From positions 372,001 through 436,000 of the forward strand of contig NZ_SMSK01000001.1 in NCBI RefSeq assembly GCF_004354985.1: a stretch of DNA of 64,000 bases, in the 5' to 3' direction. This DNA is from Segetibacter sp. 3557_3 (GTDB taxonomy: Bacteria; Bacteroidota; Bacteroidia; Chitinophagales; Chitinophagaceae). Shown here piece after piece: positions 54,188 through 62,985 of the stretch (its first letter is position 1; each line of letters opens with the position of its first letter). The notes below the pieces were generated by a model. It saw only the letters and a list, made by a program, of their open reading frames with translations. It was not told the DNA's origin and did no database searches. A program made the position numbers and the translations under genes.

Positions 54188-54931
54188 CTACAACATCAAC
54201 GCCGTGATAATATAATCAAACACCAGGATAGCAACACAACTCACCACTACGGCCTTTGTGGAGGCCCTTCCAATTTCAAGTGAACCACCCCGCACAAAGT
54301 AGCCGTTATAGCAGCTGATCAATGAAATGGAAGTGGCAAAAGCTACAGACTTTACCATCGCTACAGCAATGGTAAAACCCTTAAAGCCGTTGACCAAACC
54401 TTGTTGGTAAATTTCCAGGCTGATGATCCCTGCAAGGGTACCTGCAATGGCTCCACCTACGAGTGAAAGCGTGATCGAAATCAGTATCAGCACCGGGAAC
54501 ATCAGGATAGATGCAACGATCTTCGGCAGTATCAGGTATGCTTTGGTGTTTATACCCATGATTTCGTAAGCATCCACCTGTTCGGAAACACGCATATTTC
54601 CAAGTTCCGAAGCGATCCTGGAACCTACTACGCCAGCCAGTACAATACAAACCACGGTTGGCGAAAGTTCCAGCACAACGGAGTCCCTTACAACACCTGC
54701 TATAATGGTTTTAGGAACGAGCGGACTTACCAGCTGGTACGAAGTCTGGATCGTCATAACCATTCCGAGAAAGACTGAAATAATTGCTACAATAGGGAGG
54801 GACCCGATACCAATGGAGGTACATTCAACCATAAATTGCTGCCAGTAAAGTTTCCGGTTTTCAGGTGCACTGAAAGAGTCCTTCAACATCAGCAGAATCG
54901 CACCAAGGGTATAGAAAAATTTACCAAACAT
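54188..54931 (-). CDS. MlaE-type ABC transporter permease
   Basis: 247 aa with about five hydrophobic segments. Motifs of the MlaE/YrbE family: CTSIGIGSLPIVAIISVFLG, PTVVCIVLAGVVGSRIASEL, and the GNMRVSEQVDAYEIMGIN loop. It is the permease of lipid-moving Mla-type systems. The partner ATPase (MlaF) and MCE protein (MlaD) would be expected next to it but do not lie in the ~5 kb around it, so they may be beyond the window or elsewhere. It precedes the efflux operon end. Confidence 0.9.
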   Translation of the reverse strand: MFGKFFYTLGAILLMLKDSFSAPENRKLYWQQFMVECTSIGIGSLPIVAIISVFLGMVMTIQTSYQLVSPLVPKTIIAGVVRDSVVLELSPTVVCIVLAGVVGSRIASELGNMRVSEQVDAYEIMGINTKAYLILPKIVASILMFPVLILISITLSLVGGAIAGTLAGIISLEIYQQGLVNGFKGFTIAVAMVKSVAFATSISLISCYNGYFVRGGSLEIGRASTKAVVVSCVAILVFDYIITALML

Positions 54932-55014
54932 AGCAGTTAGTTAAGGATAGAAAAGGAGGCAGGTGGCAAGCAGATTAATAGAACAATCAGCCATGGTTCA
55001 TATTGTACAAAGCA

Positions 55015-55040
55015 TTCAGGGCACCCGTGGGTACCCTGAA
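55015..55040 (-). terminator. Strong inverted repeat after the RND gene
   Basis: TTCAGGG and CCCTGAA arms enclosing CACCCGTGGGTA; the core also pairs (ACCC/GGGT). It lies 41 bp beyond the RND stop on the minus strand. No long U-tract, so termination is likely but not certain. Confidence 0.45.
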
Positions 55041-55080
55041 GACATAACAAAACTATTAAATATTTTAGCCAATTTAAAGC

Positions 55081-58000
55081 TTACGCATGCAAATGATCAT
55101 ACGCAGCCTCATGCTTTGGCAGAATGGTGTATTCTGCTTCCATCAGTTCTTCAATTGGTTGATCTTTCTTCTTACTAAACCTGTTGATCAGCCGGTCGAA
55201 AATCGCGTACATCACCGGTACCACTACAAGCGTAAGAAAGAGTGAACTTACAAGTCCTCCGATGATCACCCATGCAAGGCCGTTTTTCCATTCTGCACCG
55301 GCGCCGGATGCCAGGGCAATCGGCAACATACCAATAACCATTGCAATTGTGGTCATCAATATCGGGCGCAACCTCGCATGGTTCGCATCAATCAACGCCT
55401 GGTAGGTTGATGCACCTTCTGCTTTTCGCTGGTTAGTGAAGTCAACCAGGATAATTGCATTTTTTGCAACCAGTCCGATCAGCATAATCAACCCAAGGAT
55501 GGTAAACAGGTTGAGCGAATTGTTGGTCAGCGCCAATGCAAGCAACGCACCGATAATAGAAAGCGGAATAGAAAACAACACCACAAATGGATATACAAAG
55601 CTGTTGTACAATGCCACGAGGATCAGGTACACTAAAACGACCGCAGCCATCAGGGCAATACCTAAAGAACCAAATCCTTCACTCTGGTTTTCCATATCGC
55701 CACTCCAGATGGTTGCTACGCCTGTAGGCTTCCTTACCTTTTGCAGGGCTGCTTCCCATTCAGCCGCAACGGTACCCGTTGGCCGTCCAACCGTTTGTGC
55801 CTGTACCGTAACGGAAGTGCTTTTGTCACGACGTTCCAACTGGCTCGGACCTGAACCTTCGGTGATGTCGGCGAACTGGGATAAACGTACCTGCTGGCCT
55901 GTATTGTTGATGAACAGCAGGTTGCTAACATCCTGTATGCTCTGGCGGTTAAAACTACCATAGCGGATGTTGATGTCGTACTCATATTCACCCTGCCTGA
56001 ACTTGCCATCCGTATTGCCGCTAAAGGCGGTCTGCATGGTCGAACCCACGGTTGCAAGGCTTAAACCAAGTGCGGCCATCTTATCACGATCCACCTGCAC
56101 ATTAATCTCGGGGTTACCCGACTCAACCGACAACCGCATTTCGGTAGCACCATTAATGTTTCTTAACTCACCAAGCGCGGCATTTGCGAACACCAGTGCG
56201 CTGTCCAGTTCGGGAGCTGTTACCACCAGCGCAAGTGGAGCCTGTTCCGCAGAACCAAGAATACTAACCGGCACTGTTTTTACTTTTGCACCTACAAGGA
56301 GGGGAGCAAGCTCACGTTTTGTTTTTGCCGCATAAATGCTTGACTCATCTTTTCTTTCTTTCCTGGGTACCAGTTGAACGTTGATTTCCGATTTGTATGG
56401 AGTTGCCTGGGATGCACCCATACCTTCACTCGACTGTCCAACGGTGGTAATTACCCTTGTTACTTCAGGTTTTGTTTTCAGGTACAATTCGGCCTTCTGT
56501 GTGATTGCGTTTGTTTGTTCTATTGAGGCGTCTTTTGGCATTTCAATCTGCACCAGGAACTCCCCACGATCGCTTTTTGCAAAGAACTCTGCACCGATAA
56601 AACCTGCGCCTAGCAGCGCAAAAGAACCAATCAACAACCCAAACACCAGGGCCAGTGTAGTTTTCTTGTGTGCAAGCGACCACTTTAATATCCCGGTTAC
56701 GAAATCCGTAAAACGGTTAAGTCCTCTTTCGAAAGCAATGATCACTTTACCAAACATACTCTTGCCTGTTATACGTTCAAGCTTACCAAAGCGCGAGGAC
56801 AACCAGGGCACAATCGTAAACGACGACAATAGCGACATCAGTGTTGCGATGGATACGGTTACGCAAAACTGTTTGATGATGTCTGCTGCAAGCCCTGTAC
56901 TCAAGGCAATCGGCACGAACACCACAACGATTACAAGTGTGATGGAGGTAACGGTAAACCCGATCTCCTTGGTTGCCTCATATGCTGCACGAACCCTGTT
57001 TTTGCCCATTTCCATATGCCGGTAAATATTTTCCAATACCACGATGGCGTCATCCACCAATATACCTACCACCAGCGACAGTCCGAGAAGACTCATCAGG
57101 TTTAATGAATAACCGAGCAGGCTCATCCCAATAAAGGTTGCGATTAGCGATGCTGGTATCGCTACCATCACGATCAACGCGTTCCTTATGCTATGCAGGA
57201 AAAACAACATCACAAAAGCAACCAGTACAATCGCTATCATAAGGTCGTGAATAACCGCATCAGCAGACTGCAAGGTGTAGATGGAACTGTCGTTTGCAAC
57301 GTCAATTTTTAAACCCGCACTGCTGTAGTCGTTTTGCAGTTTGGTAATGCCTGCGCGGATCTGCTCACTAACAGCAACGGCATTTGCATCGGACTGCTTT
57401 AGTACCTGTACAGCAATAGCGCTCCGTTGGTTTACACGGGCTATTTTGTCAACGTCTTTTTGTGCATCCTGCACATCTGCAATGTCAACAAGCCGGATCT
57501 GTGCTCCCGTTGGAGATGTAGCAACAACAAGGTTGCGTAGCTCATCAACGTTTTTGTACTTACCACTTAAACGGATAAGGATGTCGCGTTCACGCGTTTG
57601 CACACTTCCGGTCGGAAAGTCGAGGTTTGATGAGAGGATTGCATTCTGAACCTGTATCAGCGATAACTTATTTGCTTCAAGACGGTTTGCGTCGAGGCTT
57701 ACCTGTATTTCCCGCTCCTGGCCACCGATAAGGTTTACCTGGGCCACACCTTCAACGCGCGAAAGAACGGGTGCAATACGCTTGTCCATCAGGTCGTAAA
57801 AGGCTGCTTCGTCGAGCTTTGACGAGCCCGACAACGTCATCACAGGCAAGTCGTCGAGCGAAAACTTGTTTAGCGATGGAGGATCAATGCCTTCCGGCAG
57901 ATCTTTCAAAATTGCATTCACTTTACGTTGCGCATCGTTTAAAGAGTAATCGACATCAGTGCCGCTTTTAAACGTGATCACTACAGTTGAAACGCTTTCA

Positions 58001-58254
58001 AATGATCGTGTGTCAAGTTTCTTGATGTTCTCCATGGATGACACCGCATCCTCAATCTTTTTAGAAACGGTATTTTCCACCTCACTGGGTGAAGCACCAG
58101 GATATATGGTCGTAATTGAAACAACTGAAGGGCTGAATTTTGGCAGCAATTCGTAGTTCAACGATGAGTAACTCAACAGGCCGCCAACTATCAGGATCGT
58201 AAAGAGTACGATTACCAGCGTCGGCCGTTTTATGGATATCTCTGCAATTTTCAT
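55081..58254 (-). CDS. RND efflux inner-membrane pump (HAE1/AcrB-like)
   Basis: 1057 aa from ATG 58254 (MKIAEISIKRPTLVIVLFTI); the longer frame to 58323 adds residues atypical of the family. Twelve transmembrane segments; the TM4 Asp pair is in LVVGILVDDAIVVLENIYRH. Other motifs are LLPKFSPSVVSITTIYPGAS, GMLPIALASGAGAEWKNGLA. It exports drugs or other toxic molecules with an MFP adaptor and a TolC channel. Closes the TetR-TolC-MFP-RND operon. Substrate range is unknown. Confidence 0.95.
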   Translation of the reverse strand: MKIAEISIKRPTLVIVLFTILIVGGLLSYSSLNYELLPKFSPSVVSITTIYPGASPSEVENTVSKKIEDAVSSMENIKKLDTRSFESVSTVVITFKSGTDVDYSLNDAQRKVNAILKDLPEGIDPPSLNKFSLDDLPVMTLSGSSKLDEAAFYDLMDKRIAPVLSRVEGVAQVNLIGGQEREIQVSLDANRLEANKLSLIQVQNAILSSNLDFPTGSVQTRERDILIRLSGKYKNVDELRNLVVATSPTGAQIRLVDIADVQDAQKDVDKIARVNQRSAIAVQVLKQSDANAVAVSEQIRAGITKLQNDYSSAGLKIDVANDSSIYTLQSADAVIHDLMIAIVLVAFVMLFFLHSIRNALIVMVAIPASLIATFIGMSLLGYSLNLMSLLGLSLVVGILVDDAIVVLENIYRHMEMGKNRVRAAYEATKEIGFTVTSITLVIVVVFVPIALSTGLAADIIKQFCVTVSIATLMSLLSSFTIVPWLSSRFGKLERITGKSMFGKVIIAFERGLNRFTDFVTGILKWSLAHKKTTLALVFGLLIGSFALLGAGFIGAEFFAKSDRGEFLVQIEMPKDASIEQTNAITQKAELYLKTKPEVTRVITTVGQSSEGMGASQATPYKSEINVQLVPRKERKDESSIYAAKTKRELAPLLVGAKVKTVPVSILGSAEQAPLALVVTAPELDSALVFANAALGELRNINGATEMRLSVESGNPEINVQVDRDKMAALGLSLATVGSTMQTAFSGNTDGKFRQGEYEYDINIRYGSFNRQSIQDVSNLLFINNTGQQVRLSQFADITEGSGPSQLERRDKSTSVTVQAQTVGRPTGTVAAEWEAALQKVRKPTGVATIWSGDMENQSEGFGSLGIALMAAVVLVYLILVALYNSFVYPFVVLFSIPLSIIGALLALALTNNSLNLFTILGLIMLIGLVAKNAIILVDFTNQRKAEGASTYQALIDANHARLRPILMTTIAMVIGMLPIALASGAGAEWKNGLAWVIIGGLVSSLFLTLVVVPVMYAIFDRLINRFSKKKDQPIEELMEAEYTILPKHEAAYDHLHA

Positions 58255-58329
58255 GTTTCGTTTATTATAGCTTATGTGCTGATAGAGGTGCCCTGAACCA
58301 TTTTGGCACAGGCACCTTAACAATCAGGA

Positions 58330-59406
58330 TTATTTTATCGGGGCCACAGTACTTCCATCCACCAGGTTGATCTGGCCACTGGTAATTACGGTATCCGTTT
58401 CTTCCAAACCTTGCAGAATTTCCACCTGCTCGCCCATAATACGACCCGCAACAACTTTTTTGATCCGGGCGGTACTTCCGTTTTCCAGTACAAAAACCTG
58501 GTTACTGCTTACGCTTCCCACGAAAGCACTCCTGGGTACAAGCTTAACGGGTACCTGGCCCGGAAAATTAAACATCGCGGTACCATACATGCCTGCCTTT
58601 ATCGTATTGCCGGCGGTATTGGCAACTTCAATTTCCACCGGGAAGTTGAGGGTATTATCAGCCTTGGCTGCAATAAAGCTTACCCGTCCGGTAAACTTTT
58701 TGTCGGGGAACACGCTTGCCCTTACTTCCACTTTATCACCCGTTTTTAGTTGAGCTACCTGGCTCTCATTAACAGTAACGTTAAGCTTCAGTTTCGACAC
58801 ATCTACCAGTTCAAACAACTTAACACCAGGCGATACAACCGCTCCTGGCTCGATATAGCGCTTGTTAACAATGCCATTAATGCTTGCCCGTATGTTAGCG
58901 TCGCCTACCCGAATTCTCGCCTGTGCCACACGTGCCTGCGCATTTTCAACTGCAAGCCTGGCCTGGTCGAGCTGCTGTTGGGTAACACCGCCAGTTTTAA
59001 ATGCGTTGTCGTAACGATCCCTGTCGCGTACAGCATTTTGATAATTAGCCTGTGCACTCTCAAGATCTATGGACAGGTTATTTGCGTTGATTACAGCAAG
59101 GGTTTGCCCACGACGTACCTGGCTACCTTCGTCAACCAAAACCCGTACAACACGGCCGGAGTTTTCCGCTGCGAAATCCATTTGTTGTGCAGGGGCAAAG
59201 TTTCCATTGGCAGCAAAATCAAGATTAATAGCCTCCTTGCTTACCTGCTGCACCCGTACTGCAACTTCACTGCTGCCTTTTGCTACCTCGGCTGTTTTTT
59301 CGGCATTTTTCTTTTTGTTGTTGGTCAGCACCCAACCAATAGAACCTGCAATGGCTGCTATGATCAGTATGGTGGTGAGTGTTTTGATAATGCGATTGCT
59401 TTTCAT
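58330..59406 (-). CDS. RND efflux periplasmic adaptor (MFP)
   Basis: 358 aa. N-terminal membrane anchor (TLTTILIIAAIAGSIGWVL), then a lipoyl half-motif (ENSGRVVRVLVDEGSQVRRG), an alpha hairpin (~100-160), the returning lipoyl half (ANIRASINGIVNKRYIEPG) and a beta barrel (KLNVTVNESQVAQLKTGDKV). It joins the RND pump to TolC. It sits between the TolC-type and RND genes, 75 bp from the RND start and 13 bp from the TolC-type stop. Confidence 0.93.
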   Translation of the reverse strand: MKSNRIIKTLTTILIIAAIAGSIGWVLTNNKKKNAEKTAEVAKGSSEVAVRVQQVSKEAINLDFAANGNFAPAQQMDFAAENSGRVVRVLVDEGSQVRRGQTLAVINANNLSIDLESAQANYQNAVRDRDRYDNAFKTGGVTQQQLDQARLAVENAQARVAQARIRVGDANIRASINGIVNKRYIEPGAVVSPGVKLFELVDVSKLKLNVTVNESQVAQLKTGDKVEVRASVFPDKKFTGRVSFIAAKADNTLNFPVEIEVANTAGNTIKAGMYGTAMFNFPGQVPVKLVPRSAFVGSVSSNQVFVLENGSTARIKKVVAGRIMGEQVEILQGLEETDTVITSGQINLVDGSTVAPIK

Positions 59407-59419
59407 TTTTATTTGTTTG

Positions 59420-60868
59420 TTAGTTTAGTAATGATCTTAGGGTTCCCTGTGATTTAATCAGCTGTATCTCGGCAATGCGGTAATCGAGTAAGGCAGCGGA
59501 GTAGTTGTTTTGTGCTTCCGTTAAAGAATTTTCTGCTGAGAGCAGGTCGGTCAACGGGGCTAAACCATTGTTATAATTGTTCTGTGTATTAAAGAAGATT
59601 TGCTGTGCCAGCTCAACGTTTGTCCTTTGACTACTCAATGTTATGATGCTGTTGTTGATCTGCGTTTTGGCGTTTTCGTAGGCCAGGTTTAGCGAAAGCC
59701 TGGTTGATGTGATATCTTCCTGTAACTTCCTAATGCTTACATCCGCCTGGCGCAACCTCGACTTAGTTGCAAAGCCGTTGAATATGGGCACCCTGAGACT
59801 AAGTCCAACGGAGGCCACATCAAACCAGTTGGCGCCTTTTTGTACACCTTTAAATACGGGGAAGGTATTGCCAAGCCCCTGGTACGAATAAGATCCATTC
59901 AGCGCGAGGCTGGGGTAATATTCTGATTTATACGCTTCCTTCTGGTAATTTAAAAGGCTTTCCTGGGTAGCCAATACAGCAAGTTCAGTCCGGCCTTCTA
60001 TTGATGCGTTTTCACTTGCCGGAACAGCTTTTGGCTGGATGGCATTTAAGGATACTTCCGGGATGATGATCGGTGTTTCAATCGGCATGCCCATTAAGAA
60101 CTTCAGCTGGTTTTCCATCAATGCCAGTGCGTTTATCAATTGCTGACGACTGCTCCTGAGGTTTGAAAAATTAACCGCAATACGGTCCACATCGATTTTC
60201 TTTGCCAGCCCGTTCTCGTATTGGCCCTGCAAGATTGATTGTACTTTGGCGGTGATCTTTATGGTGCTGTCGAGCACCGACATTTTCTGCCTTTGTACAA
60301 GTACCTGGTAGTAATTGGTAGCCACCTGCTCAATCAATTGCTCTTCGGTAAGCTGAAGATTCTGGCGGTAAAACTCACTGGTTGTTCTTGCAGCTTTCAA
60401 GCCCGTAAAAACCGATTGATCATACAGGGTTTGAGAAAGTGATACCCCAAGGTTTGAGTTCCATTTTTGTCCGAAAGCAATTAGCAATGGCTGACCCGGA
60501 TTATTCATGTTGAGTTCTCCCGGCAATGCACTAAGCTGCAATAGGGGATTGTAGTTCAATGCGCCCGATCCGTTCACCTGGGGCAATGCCCTTGCTTTAA
60601 CTTCATCAATCCGGTATTGGCTGTTTTCCACATCAAGCTTTGCTTTTCTTGCATTCTGGTTTGCCGTTAGCGCATAATTTAATGCGTCTTTTAGCTGAAG
60701 CTGAACCGGCTGTGATATCGCATTTGCGAAGCCCCAAAAAATAAAGAGGCAAGCCAAAAGCAGCTTAACGCTTCCCGGTTTAACGGGTGCGCAAAGGCTT
60801 GCTACAAGCTGTTTTTTGACTTCGTGTTTCATTACTGGTATACTGTATTTATGCGTTTGTTGTTTCAT
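59420..60868 (-). CDS. TolC-family outer membrane efflux protein
   Basis: 482 aa if the ATG at 60868 is used; an ATG at 60832 (MKHEVKKQLVASLCA) would give 470 aa and a more ordinary signal peptide (VKLLLACLFIFWGFANAISQ). Two OEP repeats with long helices, for example VQLQLKDALNYALTANQNAR and NYNNGLAPLTDLLSAENSLT. The channel spans outer membrane and periplasm. It overlaps the TetR stop region by about 20 bp if the long start is real. Confidence 0.93.
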   Translation of the reverse strand: MKQQTHKYSIPVMKHEVKKQLVASLCAPVKPGSVKLLLACLFIFWGFANAISQPVQLQLKDALNYALTANQNARKAKLDVENSQYRIDEVKARALPQVNGSGALNYNPLLQLSALPGELNMNNPGQPLLIAFGQKWNSNLGVSLSQTLYDQSVFTGLKAARTTSEFYRQNLQLTEEQLIEQVATNYYQVLVQRQKMSVLDSTIKITAKVQSILQGQYENGLAKKIDVDRIAVNFSNLRSSRQQLINALALMENQLKFLMGMPIETPIIIPEVSLNAIQPKAVPASENASIEGRTELAVLATQESLLNYQKEAYKSEYYPSLALNGSYSYQGLGNTFPVFKGVQKGANWFDVASVGLSLRVPIFNGFATKSRLRQADVSIRKLQEDITSTRLSLNLAYENAKTQINNSIITLSSQRTNVELAQQIFFNTQNNYNNGLAPLTDLLSAENSLTEAQNNYSAALLDYRIAEIQLIKSQGTLRSLLN

Positions 60869-61472
60869 GTTTTGTCTTCAAACCGTTTACAATTAGTTTC
60901 AACACCTGTTTCTGTTTATCAAACAACTGATCAAACTGCTGCTCGTCGGGTACCTTATTTTGTTGTGCGTTGCAATGTTCAAATGCGGTAAACATTTCGA
61001 TGATGAGTTCACTTGTCTCTTCCGGATCGGCACATTCCAACTCGTTGGTCTGAATTCCTTTTTTAATCATTTCGCTGATCAGTGAACAAGTCGTTTTCCT
61101 GGCATTGTTATACAGCCCGGTAAGCGCAGGCTTTAGGTTATTGAGGTCTCTTTTATTTCCCGGAACCGCCATCAACTGGTATTGTTTGAAGAAGCTTCTT
61201 TTTAACTCGATCATTCCCAGCAAAGCTGCTTCTAACGACGGTGCTGTTTGGAACAGGCGGGTTGTTGCAACTTCAAACTCGTTAATGATTTTTTCTACCA
61301 CTGCTTTAATCAGGCTGTTTTTATCGTGGTAGTAGTAGAATAGCGACTGTTTTGAAATGCCAAGGTCTTCAGCAATTTCAGTCACTGTTGTTTTATCGAT
61401 GCCGAAATGTGAAAACCGCCTGCTCGCTACTTCGAGGATTGTTTCGTGCTTTATCGTTTCTTCTTTTCTCAT
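60849..61472 (-). CDS. TetR/AcrR family regulator of the efflux operon
   Basis: 207 aa. HTH in the first 50 residues: HETILEVASRRFSHFGIDKT and EIAEDLGISKQSLFYYYHDK. The C-terminal ligand domain is typical but variable (~55-200). First gene of the efflux operon, followed directly by tolC. A perfect 7-bp inverted repeat (61498-61522) lies 26 bp upstream of the start and overlaps the promoter-like TACTTTTG, so autorepression with drug relief is likely. Confidence 0.92.
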   Translation of the reverse strand: MRKEETIKHETILEVASRRFSHFGIDKTTVTEIAEDLGISKQSLFYYYHDKNSLIKAVVEKIINEFEVATTRLFQTAPSLEAALLGMIELKRSFFKQYQLMAVPGNKRDLNNLKPALTGLYNNARKTTCSLISEMIKKGIQTNELECADPEETSELIIEMFTAFEHCNAQQNKVPDEQQFDQLFDKQKQVLKLIVNGLKTKHETTNA

Positions 61473-61497
61473 TTTTACTTTTCAACCTTATAACTAT

Positions 61498-61522
61498 TTG
61501 ACTTTTTTAGTTTGGAAGTCAA
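61498..61522. promoter_or_regulatory. Putative TetR operator
   Basis: Arms TTGACTT (61498-61504) and AAGTCAA (61516-61522), perfect 7-bp inverted repeat with an 11-bp spacer. It overlaps the -7 box at 61520-61527. Confidence 0.5.
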
Positions 61523-61549
61523 AAGTACAGAAATAAAAAGCCCCGGCAA
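61520..61549 (-). promoter_or_regulatory. Putative promoter of the TetR-efflux operon
   Basis: On the minus strand, TACTTTTG (61520-61527) resembles TANNTTTG and TTGCC (61545-61549) supplies a TTG about 19 bp away as the -33 element. It lies 48 bp before the TetR start codon. Confidence 0.4.
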
Positions 61550-61562
61550 GATTTTGCCAGGG
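61542..61562 (-). terminator. Terminator of the second TetR gene
   Basis: Inverted repeat with arms GGCAA/TTGCC extended by CCC/GGG (one mismatch), 4-nt loop, followed on the minus strand by GCTTTTTATTTC. It lies about 92 bp after the second TetR stop and overlaps the -33 region of the next promoter. Confidence 0.55.
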
Positions 61563-61653
61563 AAATTTTTTAATGAACTGTTAAGGTGTCATTGCAGGTT
61601 AATATATTTGAATGCTGCAATCAGGCAATCGTTTGCAAGCCCTGGATACCGGC

Positions 61654-62250
61654 TCAGCAGGTAAGGCCTTTAAAGAAGATCGTAGCGAGTTCCTTTTCCC
61701 GCCTGAACATCGTTTCCAATTGTTTCTTATCAGGAAAGAAATTTGTTTTATGCTGACGGTTGCTAAATCGCAGCCCTTCAAGACTGTCAAGGAGGAGTTC
61801 AGTGATTTTTTTTGCATCGTCTACCTTCAGCAGCTTGGCAGCTTTTCCGCGATCTATTATGCCATGCACAATTTTTTGTTCCCTGTTTCGTGCAAGGCTG
61901 AAGATGGCCTGTAGTTCATCGGGGATCGTGGTGCTGAGGTTTCGAAGGTGTTCAAGAATGTTGTAGTTTTTCAACAGGAACCGCGCCCTGTTATCCATAT
62001 AAAAAAGCATCGCTTTTACGGGATCTTTTTCGGCTGCATAAACCTCCGGGTCAGTTTCATCTGTTTCCACAATGTGCTGGATAACTGCGCCATATAAACT
62101 CAGCTTGTCGGGAAAGTAATAGTATAGCGAAGCCTTTGACATGGAAACGTCATCCGCTATTTCAGTCATTGTTGTTTTACTAACGCCAAAATGGGCAAAG
62201 CGTTTTTGCGCGGCCTGTAAGATTGTTTCTCTTTTGATGTCCTGTGCCAT
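61654..62250 (-). CDS. TetR/AcrR family regulator
   Basis: 198 aa from ATG 62250 (MAQDIKRETILQAAQKRFAH), or 209 aa from an upstream ATG at 62283. The HTH region (AQKRFAHFGVSKT, MTEIADDVSMSKASLYYYFP) is similar to that of the efflux TetR protein, so the pair may be paralogues. It has its own terminator before the efflux operon. Targets are unknown; control of the same efflux genes is possible. Confidence 0.9.
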   Translation of the reverse strand: MAQDIKRETILQAAQKRFAHFGVSKTTMTEIADDVSMSKASLYYYFPDKLSLYGAVIQHIVETDETDPEVYAAEKDPVKAMLFYMDNRARFLLKNYNILEHLRNLSTTIPDELQAIFSLARNREQKIVHGIIDRGKAAKLLKVDDAKKITELLLDSLEGLRFSNRQHKTNFFPDKKQLETMFRREKELATIFFKGLTC

Positions 62251-62583
62251 TGCAACGAATGTACTGGATTTATAAATATTCATATTGTCCTATATCGAGG
62301 GGGAATTGTTACCCGGCATGGTCGGGCTGCAGTTTTCCTGGTTGAGCCATGCGGTTAAACTGAAAACCCGGCTTTTCCAATCAGAGAAAACAGAACATGC
62401 CTAAACATCAGCTTACTTAGTGTTTGTATCATCATGTTTTTCCTGGTTACGGGAGAGACGCCCCCGCGGTTCCTGCATCGCCGGGTACCCCAAAGTTCGC
62501 AGCCGTTTGTTGCCTTATTTGTTATGCACATTTTTTGGTAGAGTGGCCTGGCCTTTGCTAACTTTACTAAAATCTTTAGCAAA
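62251..62583. other. 333-bp region between tetR and umuD
   Basis: Divergent promoters for the two flanking genes must lie here. I see no classical LexA box and no other feature that I can support. Confidence 0.35.
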
Positions 62584-62985
62584 ATGAAAGGAGAAACATC
62601 ACACTTGCCAACAGGTTTCCCCTCGCCGGCACTCGACTATATGGAAGACCGGATAGACCTGAATAGAGAGTATATTAAACATCCGCTCGCAACTTTTTTC
62701 GCCGAAAATGTAGGCGATTCAATGGTGAACGCCTTTATTCCACCCCAATCCAAGCTCATTATCGACCGGTCGTTGACTCCGAAAAATGGTGACATTATAC
62801 TGGCTGTGCTCAATGGCGAGTTTATCGTCAGGTTTCTAAAGAAAAACCCGATACGGTCCTGGTTGTGCCCGGCCAATAATAAATACAAGGACATTGAAAT
62901 TACGCCTGACCTCGACTTTAAAGTATGGGGTGTTGTAACTGCCATTATCACCCATTCAAACGATGTCAGAAAATGTATGCTTTAG
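62584..62985 (+). CDS. umuD: UmuD-like S24 protein with altered catalytic and cleavage residues
   Basis: 133 aa. It aligns with E. coli UmuD from GFPSPALDYMEDRIDLN on. The catalytic Ser is in VGDSMVNAF (Ser46). The residue 37 positions later, where UmuD has Lys97, is Arg83 in NGEFIVRFLKK. Only 10 residues precede GFPSP, against 24 in E. coli, and Thr10-Gly11 takes the place of the Cys-Gly cleavage site. Full-length UmuD cleaves itself in the SOS response to give UmuD'; this protein would start near the UmuD' end and lack the Lys base. It overlaps the umuC-type gene by 13 bp, so it is likely the UmuC partner, perhaps always active. Confidence 0.85.
   Translation: MKGETSHLPTGFPSPALDYMEDRIDLNREYIKHPLATFFAENVGDSMVNAFIPPQSKLIIDRSLTPKNGDIILAVLNGEFIVRFLKKNPIRSWLCPANNKYKDIEITPDLDFKVWGVVTAIITHSNDVRKCML

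Noticed and set aside
54188-58323. MlaE-type gene as part of the efflux operon
   Set aside because: It is on the same strand but 149 bp past the RND stop, with a strong inverted repeat between them.
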